Part shown: positions 26,859-36,962 of the stretch, piece by piece
How the letters are laid out: every line of letters begins with the position of its first letter
Numbering within the stretch: the stretch's first letter is position 1
NCBI GenBank assembly: GCA_025455885.1
Contig: JALOLR010000002.1
Span: forward strand, 220,172 to 284,171
DNA from: Acidimicrobiales bacterium
GTDB taxonomy: Bacteria > Actinomycetota > Acidimicrobiia > Acidimicrobiales > Acidimicrobilacustridaceae
Length of the DNA: 64,000 nt
Direction: 5' to 3'
Position numbers and translations under genes: made by a program
The notes under the pieces: generated by a model
Seen by the model: the letters and a program-made list of their open reading frames with translations, nothing else
Databases searched by the model: none
Told to the model about the DNA's origin: nothing

Positions 26859-27862
26859 GAGGGGGCGGCGGACATCGCGAAGCAACGGTCGCCGAGCTCA
26901 CCGAAGGCGTAGCCGAAGTACATCCCCCCGAACATCCCACGCGTCTGCTCGGTCCAGACGAGGGCTTCGGGCGTTGAGATCCGGTGGAACACCTGGAGGA
27001 TCCCGCCCTCGTACACCCGGTACTCGGCCCACGCCCCGGGGAAGTCCTTCACGCTGGCCACCTCGACCCAGGGGATCTCCCGGCTGATGCTGATGTGGCG
27101 GACCCGGTTGCGATGGGTGTGCCCCGCGAAGTAGCCGCGGATGGCGCGGTGGGCGGCCACGACCTCGATGAGCCGCTCGGAGGAATCGGGGTCGATCCCG
27201 AAGTAGGTGTCGGCCCGGGTCGACGAGTCGGGGCTCCACACGTGGTGGTGGCCCATCAAGAGCACGGGCCGGTCGGCCTCGGCGGCGAGGTCGTGCAGCC
27301 AGGCGAGCTGCTCGCCGGTGACCCGGCCACCGGCGTGGCCCGCCATGGACGTGTCGAGCAGCGCCACGGTCACCCCGGGCAGGTCGACGCGCTGGGTCGG
27401 GATCGCGGCGAGGTCGCCACCGCCGTAGCTCTCGTGGTTGCCCCGCACGTGGGTGAGCAGGTCGCCGAAGGCCTCACCGTAGAAGTCGAGGAAGTCGTGG
27501 TACTGCTCCTGGGTCCCGTCGGAGGTCAGGTCGCCCTTGACGATCACGGCGTCGGGCGCGATCTGCTCGATCTCGTGGATGGCACCGCGGTTCATGGTCT
27601 CCGGGTACGGCTCGGCGCCGTCGGGGACGCTGAACGTGGGACCCATCTCGAGGCCGTCCATCACGCCGCACTCGGTCTCGCCGAAGTGCACGTCGTTGAC
27701 GGTGGCGATCGTCGAGAGCCGCTCACCGGGCGGGCGGGCCAACGTGCGGAACACGAATCCGTCGTACTCGTAGACCGTGTCGGGCTCGAGGTCGTCGTAG
27801 CGGCGCACCTCGAGCCCGTCGTGGACCACCGCGTGGTCGTCGGCGACGGTCGTCAGCTCCAT
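26855..27862 (-). CDS. Calcineurin-like metallophosphoesterase (CpdA-like)
   Basis: A 335-residue phosphoesterase with dimetal motifs in order: NDVHFG, GDLTSDG, GNHES, MGHHHVW and GHTHRN. These place it in the class III cyclic-nucleotide phosphodiesterase/CpdA branch, but cAMP hydrolysis is not assured. An N-terminal extension of about 45 residues precedes the first motif. ATG at 27862; CACAAT lies 6 nt upstream, a weak match to the leaderless pattern. It lies 40 nt past accE and is coupled to the CoA-transferase. Confidence 0.85.
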   Translation of the reverse strand: MELTTVADDHAVVHDGLEVRRYDDLEPDTVYEYDGFVFRTLARPPGERLSTIATVNDVHFGETECGVMDGLEMGPTFSVPDGAEPYPETMNRGAIHEIEQIAPDAVIVKGDLTSDGTQEQYHDFLDFYGEAFGDLLTHVRGNHESYGGGDLAAIPTQRVDLPGVTVALLDTSMAGHAGGRVTGEQLAWLHDLAAEADRPVLLMGHHHVWSPDSSTRADTYFGIDPDSSERLIEVVAAHRAIRGYFAGHTHRNRVRHISISREIPWVEVASVKDFPGAWAEYRVYEGGILQVFHRISTPEALVWTEQTRGMFGGMYFGYAFGELGDRCFAMSAAPS

Positions 27863-27902
27863 CGCATCATTGTGGCCCAGCGGTGCCCGACGGCCGCAGG
27901 GG

Positions 27903-28132
27903 TCAGGGCCGGGCGCGTCGCGAGGGCACCGGGCGCGACCACCACCGACCCGAGAACCGCCACCGGGACGGTCCGGCGGCGTGATCGCCGCCGGCGACGA
28001 CCAGGCGGGGCCAGCCCACCTCGAGCGCCGCGGCGATGGCGACGGCCTCCTCGACCGTGGGCACGGGACGGATCGACCCGACCACCGGGCCCGGTGCGAC
28101 GGCGTCAGCGCCGGTGTCGGCGTCGGCGTCGG

Positions 28133-28136
<4 letters not shown>
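27903..28136 (-). CDS. accE: Acyl-CoA carboxylase epsilon subunit
   Basis: A 77-residue protein with an acidic N-terminus and the family's C-terminal SGRWW segment. Small epsilon subunits are an actinobacterial feature; they bind the carboxyltransferase beta subunit and stimulate the biotin-dependent carboxylase complex. The GTG start (28136) overlaps the TGA of pccB, so it is translated with it. This length and context match epsilon subunits of propionyl-/acetyl-CoA carboxylases in streptomycetes and mycobacteria. Confidence 0.82.
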
Positions 28137-29689
<1,553 letters not shown>

Positions 29690-29755
29690 GGCGGGGATCC
29701 TACCGACCCCCCGATGGGCCTTCGAACGACGGTGTCGACCGGTACGGTGCGGCCC
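29690..29755. promoter_or_regulatory. Divergent promoter region pccB/ligC
   Basis: Reverse TAGGAT (29697-29702) lies 7 nt from the pccB ATG and forward TACGGT (29743-29748) lies 7 nt from the ligC GTG. Neither gene has a Shine-Dalgarno sequence. Confidence 0.5.
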
Positions 29756-30829
29756 GTGGACCTGCCGGTGATGCCGCCCGTCTCACCGATGCTGGCCAAG
29801 GCCTCCCCCTCGCTGCCCGAGGGCGACGGCTGGTGGTTCGAGCCCAAGTGGGACGGCTTCCGCTGCATCGTCTTCCGCGACCTCGACGAGATCGTGCTGG
29901 GCAGCCGCAACGAGAAGCCCCTCACCCGCTACTTCCCGGAGCTGGCCGAGGCCCTGCGGCGCGAGCTGCCGGAGCGGTGCGTGGTCGACGGCGAGATCGT
30001 GATCGCCACTCCCGACGGCCTCGATTTCGACGCCCTCCAGCAGCGCATCCACCCCGCCGAGTCGCGGGTGGCCCGTCTGGCCGCCGAGACGCCGGCCAGC
30101 TTCGTGGCCTTCGACCTGTTGGCCCTCGGTGACCAGTCCCTCCTCGACTGGCCCATGCGCGACCGCCGTCGCGCCCTCGAGCTGGCCCTCGACGGCGCCC
30201 GAACCCCGCTGCACCTCACCCCCGGCACCACCGACCGGGAGGTGGCCGCCGACTGGTTCGTGCGCTTCGAGGGCGCCGGCCTCGACGGGGTGATGGCCAA
30301 GGCCCTCGACGGCACGTACACCCCCGACAAGCGCACGCAGACGAAGGTGAAGCACAAGCGGACCTGCGACGCCGTGGTGGCCGGCTACCGGCGGCACAAG
30401 AGCGGCGACGGCATCGGGTCGTTGCTGCTGGGTCTGTACGACGACGACGCCACGTTGCACCACGTCGGTGTGGCCACGTCGTTCACGGCGGCCCGCCGGG
30501 CCGAGCTCGTCGACGAACTGGCACCGTACGAGGCCGACGCGCTCGTCGGTCACCCGTGGCGCGAGTGGGGCAACGTCGAGGCCCACGGCGACGGCAGCGG
30601 GCGCATGCCAGGGGCGCCCAGCCGCTGGAACGCCACCAAGGACATGACGTGGAGCCCGTTGCGCATCGAGCTGGTGGCCGAGGTGGCCTACGAGCACCTC
30701 CAGGGCGACCGGTTCCGCCACGCCACCCGACTCGTGCGGTTCCGCCCCGACCGCGACCCCGCGTCATGCACGTACGACCAGCTCGAACAGGTCGTGCCCT
30801 ACGAGCTGCACCGCATCTTCGCCCTCTGA
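29756..30829 (+). CDS. ligC: ATP-dependent DNA ligase, LigC type
   Basis: Seals DNA nicks by lysyl-AMP chemistry. The 357-residue enzyme has the adenylation motif EPKWDGFR with nucleophile Lys31, VDGEIVI (motif III), DGVMAK (motif IV) and the motif V region KVKHKRTCD, followed by an OB-fold domain. It lacks the polymerase and phosphoesterase modules of LigD. The GTG at 29756 begins the family-typical sequence DLPVMPPVSPMLAK and has TACGGT 7 nt upstream; an ATG at 29714 would lie upstream of that element. Convergent with the LigD-type polymerase gene. Confidence 0.93.
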   Translation: MDLPVMPPVSPMLAKASPSLPEGDGWWFEPKWDGFRCIVFRDLDEIVLGSRNEKPLTRYFPELAEALRRELPERCVVDGEIVIATPDGLDFDALQQRIHPAESRVARLAAETPASFVAFDLLALGDQSLLDWPMRDRRRALELALDGARTPLHLTPGTTDREVAADWFVRFEGAGLDGVMAKALDGTYTPDKRTQTKVKHKRTCDAVVAGYRRHKSGDGIGSLLLGLYDDDATLHHVGVATSFTAARRAELVDELAPYEADALVGHPWREWGNVEAHGDGSGRMPGAPSRWNATKDMTWSPLRIELVAEVAYEHLQGDRFRHATRLVRFRPDRDPASCTYDQLEQVVPYELHRIFAL

Positions 30830-30857
30830 CCTGATCGCCGGCGGGCCCCGCTCGTTC

Positions 30858-31871
30858 TCAGGTCGGGTGGGGTCGGGCCCGGCTGGGCTGGACCCGGGTC
30901 GGCTCGCCCTCCTGCTTCGGGAAGTTCGGCGGCCAGGGGGCGTCGCCGAGCCCGCCGGCCTCGTCGCGAGCGGCCAGATCGAGCAGGGGACGGAGGCTGA
31001 AAGCCTGGTCGTCCATCGCCGCCTCGAGGTCGCCGACCTCGGCCCACCGGGCGGGCATGGAGGCGATGGTGAAGTCGCCCAGCTCCACGGCGTGCAGCTC
31101 GTCCCAGCGGAAGGGCGCCGACACCCGGGCCTCGGGGTTGTTGCGCACCGAGTACACCGACGCCACCGTCCGGTCCCGGGCGTTCTGGTTGTAGTCGAGG
31201 AAGACGCGGTCGCCTCGTTCCTCCTTCCACCACTTCGAGGTGGCCAGGTGGGGGACGCGCCGCTCGACCTCGCGGGCCAGGGCGAGGGCGGCACGGCGCA
31301 CCTCCAGGAAGTCCCAACGGGCGACGATCCGGACGTTCACGTGGATGCCCCGCGAACCGGAGGTCTTGGGCCACCCCACCAACCCGTGCTCGGTGAGCAC
31401 GTCGTGCACCACGGCGGCCACCTCGCGGACCGCCGAGAAGGGCACGCCGGGCTGTGGGTCGAGGTCGACGCGCAGCTCGTCGGGGTGGTCGAGGTCGAAG
31501 CGCCGCACCGCCCACGGGTTCAGGTCGAGACACCCCAGGTTTGCCGCCCAGATCACGTGGGCGAGGTCGGTCGGGCACAGCTCCTCGGCGGTGCGGCCGC
31601 TCGGGAAGGCGACGGTGGCTGTCTGCAGCCACTCCGGCCGGCTCTTCGGTACCCGCTTCTGGAAGAACATCTTCCCCTCTGCGCCGTCGGGGAAGCGCTT
31701 CAGCACCGTCGGTCGGAGGTGGACGCCACGCAGCGCCCCCTCACCGACGAGCAGGTAGTGCTCGACGAGGTCGAGCTTGGTCTCCCCACGCGCCGAGAAG
31801 AAGACCTTGTCCGGGTTGGTGACCTTCACCTCCCGACCCGACACCTCGACCGTCGTGAACGGGCTGGCCAT
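30858..31871 (-). CDS. LigD-type DNA polymerase/primase domain protein
   Basis: A 337-residue stand-alone PolDom of the archaeo-eukaryotic primase fold, the polymerase used in bacterial end joining and gap filling. Catalytic Asp pair D136/D138 in RVDLDPQP and the TSGSRGIHV nucleotide-binding motif are present. Mycobacteria also encode free PolDom proteins besides LigD. ATG at 31871 with TACCCT (reverse strand, 31879-31884) 7 nt upstream. The C-terminal tail is polar and Pro-rich. Adjacent to ligC, tail to tail; no Ku gene is in the window. Confidence 0.9.
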   Translation of the reverse strand: MASPFTTVEVSGREVKVTNPDKVFFSARGETKLDLVEHYLLVGEGALRGVHLRPTVLKRFPDGAEGKMFFQKRVPKSRPEWLQTATVAFPSGRTAEELCPTDLAHVIWAANLGCLDLNPWAVRRFDLDHPDELRVDLDPQPGVPFSAVREVAAVVHDVLTEHGLVGWPKTSGSRGIHVNVRIVARWDFLEVRRAALALAREVERRVPHLATSKWWKEERGDRVFLDYNQNARDRTVASVYSVRNNPEARVSAPFRWDELHAVELGDFTIASMPARWAEVGDLEAAMDDQAFSLRPLLDLAARDEAGGLGDAPWPPNFPKQEGEPTRVQPSRARPHPT

Positions 31872-32018
31872 GCACCGGAGGGTAGGCGCACGGCCGGGAC
31901 GGGCGCCGGGTCCCGCCGACCGCCGGGGAGCGGATGGGTACCGTTCACGGGCACCAGGTCCTACGCTGGGTCGGTGGGCCCCGCCATCGGGTGCCGCGAA
32001 CCTCGGAAAGGTCGGACC

Positions 32019-32195
32019 ATGAGTTTGGGCGCACCCGAGATCCTGATCGGTCTCCTCGTCATCGTGTTGCTGTTCGGGGCCACGAAGCTGCCGAAGCTGG
32101 CCCGCTCCCTCGGCTCGGCCAAGGGCGAGTTCGAAAAGGGCCTGAAGGACGGCGAGAAGCTGGCCGACGACGCCCCGACCGACCCGAAGGCCTGA
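32019..32195 (+). CDS. tatA: Sec-independent translocase TatA, copy 1
   Basis: A 58-residue TatA/E protein: one N-terminal membrane segment (about 5-21), the FG hinge followed by KLPKLARSLGSAKGEFEKG amphipathic helix, and a short acidic tail. TatA oligomers form the pore for folded twin-arginine substrates. ATG at 32019 after GGAAAGG ribosome site; TACGCT at 31962-31967 may be the -10. A second, closely similar copy follows 38 nt downstream. No tatB/tatC here. Confidence 0.92.
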   Translation: MSLGAPEILIGLLVIVLLFGATKLPKLARSLGSAKGEFEKGLKDGEKLADDAPTDPKA

Positions 32196-32356
32196 GCACG
32201 GCCCCGGTCCCCGCGACCCCGGAGAAGGACACCATGAACCTCGGAGCCCCGGAGATCCTGATCGGACTCCTCGTGATCGCCCTGCTGTTCGGGGGCGCCA
32301 AGCTGCCGAAGCTGGCCCGCTCCCTCGGCTCGGCCAAGGGCGAGTTCGAAAAGGGC
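32085..32356 (+). repeat. 57-nt identical tract shared by the two tatA copies
   Basis: Positions 32085-32141 and 32300-32356 are identical over all 57 bases, including third codon positions, while flanking parts of the genes differ. This points to recent duplication or gene conversion. Confidence 0.85.
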
Positions 32357-32446
32357 GTCAAGGAGGGCGAGAAGCTCAGCGAAGAGGCGAAGAAGGCCTC
32401 GTCGTCCGGCGAGACACCCACCGACACCCCCACCGACACCACCTAG
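32234..32446 (+). CDS. tatA: Sec-independent translocase TatA, copy 2
   Basis: A 70-residue TatA/E paralog with the same membrane segment, hinge and amphipathic helix as copy 1 and a longer tail ending in Thr/Pro/Asp repeats. ATG at 32234 with GGAGAAGG about 10 nt upstream. The two tails differ most, so the copies may have different partners. A frame upstream is open but is antisense/shadow sequence. Confidence 0.92.
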   Translation: MNLGAPEILIGLLVIALLFGGAKLPKLARSLGSAKGEFEKGVKEGEKLSEEAKKASSSGETPTDTPTDTT

Positions 32447-32494
32447 GTCCGTCGGCCCGCGTCCCGCCGCACCCGGGAAACAGCCCGGCCGGGC

Positions 32495-33373
32495 TCAGGA
32501 TCGGGCTCGCGCCAGGCGCTCGGCCCGGGCGACGAGGCCCGGCGCCTCGAGCGTGACGGCCAGGTCGGCCAGCGAGTCGTGCGGTCCCGTCCAGGCCAGC
32601 TCGGCCACCGAGTCGACGGTCGGGGCGTCGACCTCGATGGTGGCGATGCGCCGGAACAGCACGGCGAGGTCCATCTGGTCGTGGAGCGTCGCGGCCAGCT
32701 TGGCGCCCCCGCGCACCGTGATGTCCCAGTCCCCCGCCAGGCTTGGGATCTCCTCGAGGTGGCCGTAGCGGGCCAGCACCGTCGCCGCCGACTTGGCGCC
32801 CCACCCGGGAAGACCGGGGAAGCCGTCGGCGCTGTCGCCGACGAGGGCCAGGTAGTCGGGAATCGACGTGGGCGGGACCCCGAACTTCTCCTCGACGCCG
32901 GCGGCGTCGTAGATCACGCCCTTGCGACGGTCGAGTTGGACGACGCGGTCGCCGACGACGCACTGCCCGAGGTCCTTGTCGGGGGTGCAGATGAGCACCT
33001 GGTCGACCTCCGGGTCGGCGGCCGCGACCACGGCAGCCGCCCCGAGGGCGTCATCGGCCTCGAACTCGACCATCGGGAACACCGTGAAGCCGGCGGCCAC
33101 CAGCGCCTCCTCGAGCAGCGGGAACTGCGAGAGCAGCTCGGGCGGCATGCCGGCACTGGTCTTGTAGCCGGACCACAGGTCGTTGCGGAACGACTCGATC
33201 ACGTGGTCGGTGGCGATGCCCACGTGGGTGGCGCCGTCCTCCAACAGCCCGAGCATGGAGCCGAGCACCCCCCGGGTGGCGGCGACCTCACGGCCCCCGG
33301 CGGTCACGTGGGACGGCAGGGCGAAGTGGTAGCGGAACAGCTCGTAGGTGCCGTCGACCAGATGGACCCTCAT
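32495..33373 (-). CDS. 5'-3' exonuclease / FEN-like nuclease
   Basis: A 292-residue stand-alone 5' nuclease related to the N-terminal domain of DNA polymerase I. Metal-binding acids include D7 (HLVDGTYELFR), E105/D107/D108 (EFEADDAL) and the TPDKDLGQ segment; a helix-hairpin-helix lies in GFPGLPGWGAKSA. Probably removes flaps or 5' ends in DNA repair or replication. ATG at 33373; the hexamer just upstream (AAGGCT, 6 nt) is a weak match to the leaderless pattern. Near ligC and the PolDom gene. Confidence 0.9.
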   Translation of the reverse strand: MRVHLVDGTYELFRYHFALPSHVTAGGREVAATRGVLGSMLGLLEDGATHVGIATDHVIESFRNDLWSGYKTSAGMPPELLSQFPLLEEALVAAGFTVFPMVEFEADDALGAAAVVAAADPEVDQVLICTPDKDLGQCVVGDRVVQLDRRKGVIYDAAGVEEKFGVPPTSIPDYLALVGDSADGFPGLPGWGAKSAATVLARYGHLEEIPSLAGDWDITVRGGAKLAATLHDQMDLAVLFRRIATIEVDAPTVDSVAELAWTGPHDSLADLAVTLEAPGLVARAERLARARS

Positions 33374-33413
33374 GCGCCGAGCCTTGCACGCGACGAGGTG
33401 TTGGCCGGCCGGG

Positions 33414-33722
33414 TCAGCCGGCGAGGAGCTTGGCCTTCTGGGCCTCGAACTCGGCCTCGGTCAGGATGCCCTGGGCCTTCAGGTCGCCGAGCTTCTGGAG
33501 CTGGTCGATGAGGCTGTCGGCGGCTGCGGCCGGCGCGACCGGCGGCGGCGGGGCGGCGGCCGGAGCCACCTGCTGTTCGTAGGCCTGCTCGCGCTGCGCG
33601 TAGATCGACGCATCGCGGTCGGCATACTTCTCGGCCTGGCGGCGCTGCACTCGGCCGCTCACCGCCGTGGCGGTCCCGGCGACCACCGCAGTGCGGGCCA
33701 CACCCCTCAGCAGTCCTGGCAT
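33414..33722 (-). CDS. SHOCT-domain protein
   Basis: A 102-residue protein: N-terminal hydrophobic/basic part (about 1-30), a Pro/Ala-rich middle, and a C-terminal SHOCT domain (LIDQLQKLGDLKAQGILTEA and following). SHOCT is a short oligomerisation motif found at protein ends. ATG at 33722 with AGGAG 7 nt upstream. Encoded just after the DUF6325-like gene, a pairing common in actinobacteria. Function unknown. Confidence 0.85.
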   Translation of the reverse strand: MPGLLRGVARTAVVAGTATAVSGRVQRRQAEKYADRDASIYAQREQAYEQQVAPAAAPPPPVAPAAAADSLIDQLQKLGDLKAQGILTEAEFEAQKAKLLAG

Positions 33723-33755
33723 CGGCGTTCTCCTGTCTCGTGGTGGTGGGCGGGG

Positions 33756-34187
33756 TCAGGCGTCGAGCGCGTCGAGCGCGTCCAGCGCGTCGATGACGTC
33801 CTGAGCGGGGATCCGGGCGGTGGCCACCATCTGGCCCCCTGCCCGCAGGGCGGCCCCGACGAAGGGCCTGGCCCAGGTGTTCTCGTAGACGATCAGCACG
33901 GCGACGGTGCCCGGTTCGAGGGCATCGGCGGCCTCGGCGAGATCGTCGTCGCCGAGGAGCCCCGACCGGGCCCCCTCGAAGGCCGCGAACGAACTCCCGA
34001 TCTCGTCGAGGGCGATGCCCGAGAACGTGCCGTCGGCCTCCTTGCGGACGGCCACCAGGTCGTAGACCGCCACGGTCCCCCGGTCGACGAGGTCCATGAG
34101 TGCGCCGGCCGTCTCGTCGAGGGGCCCGCTGCCGTCGAACTCGAGCAGGACGAAGTCGATGGGGCCGTGGACGTCGGTCTCGGTCAT
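33756..34187 (-). CDS. DUF6325-like protein
   Basis: A 143-residue protein of the actinobacterial DUF6325/DUF1269-like group: HGPIDFVLLEFDG at the N-terminus, a DLVDRGTVAVYDLVAVRK core and a C-terminal LDALDALDA repeat. No catalytic residues are known. ATG at 34187 is chosen because the fold starts there; a frame reaching 34259 is open. A reverse-strand TAGGAT near 34248-34253 could be the -10, giving a leader of about 55 nt. Upstream partner of the SHOCT gene. Confidence 0.72.
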   Translation of the reverse strand: MTETDVHGPIDFVLLEFDGSGPLDETAGALMDLVDRGTVAVYDLVAVRKEADGTFSGIALDEIGSSFAAFEGARSGLLGDDDLAEAADALEPGTVAVLIVYENTWARPFVGAALRAGGQMVATARIPAQDVIDALDALDALDA

Positions 34188-34382
34188 GGTGGGCGTCGCC
34201 CTTTCTCGGCTCGGGGTTCCGGGCTCGCGATCCGTGGACGTCGCCGATCCTAGGAGCACCCGTCAACCACGTCGTCACCCCGATCGGACGAGTCGTGGCG
34301 CCCCGGTCGAATTCCGACTTGTTCAGTCGGGTTTCGGCGGATATCGTCCCGGTACCACCCGCCCCCGACCAAGCGAGGTCCG

Positions 34383-34961
34383 ATGTCGATCCTGTCCGAA
34401 GTGCTCGACGCCAACGCCGCCTACGTCGAGTCGTTCGGCGAGAAGGCCGGGCTCGCTCTGCCCCCCGCCCGTCGGTTCGCCATCCTCACCTGCATGGACG
34501 CCCGCCTCGACCCGGCGAAGTACGCCGGGCTCGCCGAGGGCGACGCCCACGTGATCCGCAACGCCGGGGGACGGGCCAGCGACGACGCCATCCGGTCGTT
34601 GGTCATCTCCTACAAGCTCCTCGGCACCCGGGAGTGGTTCGTGATCCATCACACCGACTGCGGGATGGAGTTCTTCACCGACGAGATCATGCGGGGCCTG
34701 CTGGCCAGCTCGCTCGAGACCGCCGCCCTCGGACCCGACGGGTTCACCGACGTCGGCACCGGCCCGGGATCCGCCGAGGGGGCCTACGTCGACTGGCTCA
34801 CGATCTCCGACCAGACCCAGGCCGTCGTCGACGACGTCGAGCGCATCCGCCGCCATCCGCTGGTGCCGGGCGGCATCCCGATCCACGGCTACGTGTACGA
34901 CGTCCGGTCCGGACGGCTGCTCGAGGTCGAGGCGGCCACAGCCGCCGGCCGAGCGAGCTGA
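34383..34961 (+). CDS. Beta-class carbonic anhydrase
   Basis: Interconverts CO2 and bicarbonate. The 192-residue enzyme has zinc ligands C37, H90 and C93 (CMDARLD and HHTDCGM) with the D39/R41 dyad. It resembles the small actinobacterial beta-carbonic anhydrases such as mycobacterial Rv1284. ATG at 34383 after GCGAGGTCC; TATCGT about 35 nt upstream may be the -10. Bicarbonate supply suits the carboxylases (Pcc) encoded nearby, while Ccr uses CO2. Confidence 0.93.
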   Translation: MSILSEVLDANAAYVESFGEKAGLALPPARRFAILTCMDARLDPAKYAGLAEGDAHVIRNAGGRASDDAIRSLVISYKLLGTREWFVIHHTDCGMEFFTDEIMRGLLASSLETAALGPDGFTDVGTGPGSAEGAYVDWLTISDQTQAVVDDVERIRRHPLVPGGIPIHGYVYDVRSGRLLEVEAATAAGRAS

Positions 34962-34977
34962 ACACGCCGAGCTCCGG

Positions 34978-35628
34978 TCAGCGGGCTCGACGGCGCGCCG
35001 CAGGCGTGCCCACCCCGGCCCACACGGTGCGCCGCACCAGGTCCACCGCCGCCGGTTCGTCGAGGCGGCCGGCGGCCACCCACTCGAGGGCCACCAGCAC
35101 CACCCCCGACCACGCGTCGGCGGCCCAGGCCGTCGACAGGCCGTCGTCGACCAGCCCGTCGGCCCGGGCGCGATCGATGACCTCGCCGACCTGGTCCAGC
35201 AGGGCCTCGAAGGCGGCGTCGACCTCGGTGTCGACCTCCACCCCCACCCGGATCAGCACCCGGTAGGCCACCGATTCGGCCAGGATGACCTCCAGCATCC
35301 GGTCGAGAGCGGGCATCGGGGCGACCTCGCCGAGGTCGGCGGCGGCGAGGGCCTCCCGGAGGTGCCCGAGGGCCCGGAGCCACACGGTCTGGCGGAGCTC
35401 GTCACGGGTCGGGAAGTGCCGGTGGATGGTGGCCCGGCCGACTCCGGCGGCGGCGGCGACCTCGTCGACGGTGGCGACGGGATCGGCGGCGAAGACCTCC
35501 ATCGCGGCAGCCAGGATCCGCTCCCGGTTGCGGGCGGCGTCGGCGCGGGGGGCACGCCGGACGACGAGGGGGTCCGGTCGAGGAGCGCGGATGGGAGGCA
35601 CGGCCCAAACGATACTCGCTTGACTCAT
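34978..35628 (-). CDS. TetR-family transcription regulator
   Basis: A 216-residue TetR-like repressor. The HTH lies at about 46-75 (VDEVAAAAGVGRATIHRHFP), after a 28-residue basic N-terminal extension; the rest is the helical ligand domain. ATG at 35628 with GGAG four nt upstream. Divergent from an MFS gene across 53 nt that contain a promoter and a palindrome at the predicted MFS start site, so it very probably represses the transporter and itself. Ligand unknown. Confidence 0.9.
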   Translation of the reverse strand: MSQASIVWAVPPIRAPRPDPLVVRRAPRADAARNRERILAAAMEVFAADPVATVDEVAAAAGVGRATIHRHFPTRDELRQTVWLRALGHLREALAAADLGEVAPMPALDRMLEVILAESVAYRVLIRVGVEVDTEVDAAFEALLDQVGEVIDRARADGLVDDGLSTAWAADAWSGVVLVALEWVAAGRLDEPAAVDLVRRTVWAGVGTPAARRRAR

Positions 35629-35667
35629 TTCGCTCCGTGGAGCAGAATCCGAGACATAGAAGTCTCG
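35620..35667 (+). promoter_or_regulatory. MFS promoter with candidate TetR operator
   Basis: -35 TTGACT (35620-35625), 17-nt spacer, -10 CAGAAT (35643-35648). A perfect inverted repeat CGAGAC-N6-GTCTCG (35650-35667) covers the predicted transcription start, and GCTCC-GT-GGAGC (35632-35643) lies in the spacer. The first is the better operator candidate for the divergent TetR protein. Confidence 0.65.
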
Positions 35668-35681
35668 TTTCGGAGTGGATC

Positions 35682-36962
35682 GTGCCCAGCCTCCCCCAAC
35701 CGACCGCGTCGCCCCCGCGACCTCGCGCCGCCGAGCGTTGGCTCATCCTCGCTTCGGGCGCGGCCTACAGCAGCGAAGCCGTGCTGTTCATGGCCATCAC
35801 CCTCATGGCACTCACCCACGGACCTTCCGGCGCAGCGATCGCTCTCGTCGCCCAGGCGCTGCCCCGAGCCGTCCTGCTGCCCTGGGGCGGCACGCTGGTC
35901 GATCGCGTCGGGCCCACGATCGTGCTGCAACGGGCCGCGGTGGCACGCGTCGTCATCCTCGTGGCGCTGGCCCTGGCCGTCACCCTCGCCGGCATCCCGT
36001 CGCTCTGGCTGCTCGCCGCCTTCGGCGGGGTGCTCGGCATGGTCGACGGGGCCGCCTACCCGGCCGCCTTCGCGGCGTCCCCCGCCGTGGTGGAGGACGA
36101 CCGTCTGGCCCGCACCAACGCCGTGATCGGCGGCGCCGAGAGCATCGGCGACCTCCTGGGCCCGGCCGTCGCCGCCGCCCTCTACGCCTGGACCGGCGCG
36201 GCGGTCGTCCTCTGGCTCGTCGTCGGGCTGGGTCTCGTCTCGGCCGCCGCCGCCGACCGCCTCCACCGGGTCGCCCCGGTGGCCCCGGCGCACGGCGCGG
36301 CCCGACCGCGCTTCGTCGACGGACTCCGGCTGGCCCGCCGCGACACCGAGGTCTGGCGCCTGCTCGTGGTCCTCGCCGCCATCAGCCTCCTGCTGGCCGG
36401 TCCGGTGCTGGTCGGCGGCGCCGTCCTCGCCGAGGAACGTCTCGGCGGCGCCGACAAGCTCGGCCTGTTGCTGGGCGGATTCGGCGCCGGGTCCCTGGTC
36501 GGCCTCCTCCTCGCACCATGGCTGTCACGCCGATCCATCCCGCTGGTGATCGGTGGGGGCGCCTCCACGATGGGCGCCACCATGGTGGGCCTCGGCCTGA
36601 CGGACCACGTCCTCCCCGCCGGCAGCTTGATCGTGGTGATGGGGATCGCCTTCAGCGCCCTGATGATCGTGCTGGAGACCTGGCTGCAGCAGCGCACGCC
36701 CGAGGCGTCACGAGGCCGGATCATGGCCATCATGGCGTTCGCGCTCCTCGCCCTCGACCCGCTGTCCTTCGCCCTCGCCGGCCTGCTGCTGCCGCTCGGC
36801 ACCACGCTCACGTTCGTGCTGCCCGGCGTCGCCACCGTCGCCGTGGGAGCGTGGGCGCTCACGACGCGTCCCCGTGGACCCGAGCCCGACGCGGAGCCGG
36901 CACCGACGGTCGACGGACCGGTCGAGGCACCGGCATCACGGCCGCAGTCGGCGGGAACCTAG
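35682..36962 (+). CDS. MFS transporter under TetR control
   Basis: A 426-residue membrane protein with about 12 predicted segments, likely a drug or metabolite exporter of the MFS_3 type. Loop DRVGPTIVLQR follows TM2; the last 40 residues are a polar Pro/Ala-rich tail. The GTG at 35682 is preceded by GGAG 8 nt upstream; an ATG at 35637 would overlap the promoter. Its TAG overlaps the stop of the convergent acyl-CoA dehydrogenase by four bases. Confidence 0.87.
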   Translation: MPSLPQPTASPPRPRAAERWLILASGAAYSSEAVLFMAITLMALTHGPSGAAIALVAQALPRAVLLPWGGTLVDRVGPTIVLQRAAVARVVILVALALAVTLAGIPSLWLLAAFGGVLGMVDGAAYPAAFAASPAVVEDDRLARTNAVIGGAESIGDLLGPAVAAALYAWTGAAVVLWLVVGLGLVSAAAADRLHRVAPVAPAHGAARPRFVDGLRLARRDTEVWRLLVVLAAISLLLAGPVLVGGAVLAEERLGGADKLGLLLGGFGAGSLVGLLLAPWLSRRSIPLVIGGGASTMGATMVGLGLTDHVLPAGSLIVVMGIAFSALMIVLETWLQQRTPEASRGRIMAIMAFALLALDPLSFALAGLLLPLGTTLTFVLPGVATVAVGAWALTTRPRGPEPDAEPAPTVDGPVEAPASRPQSAGT

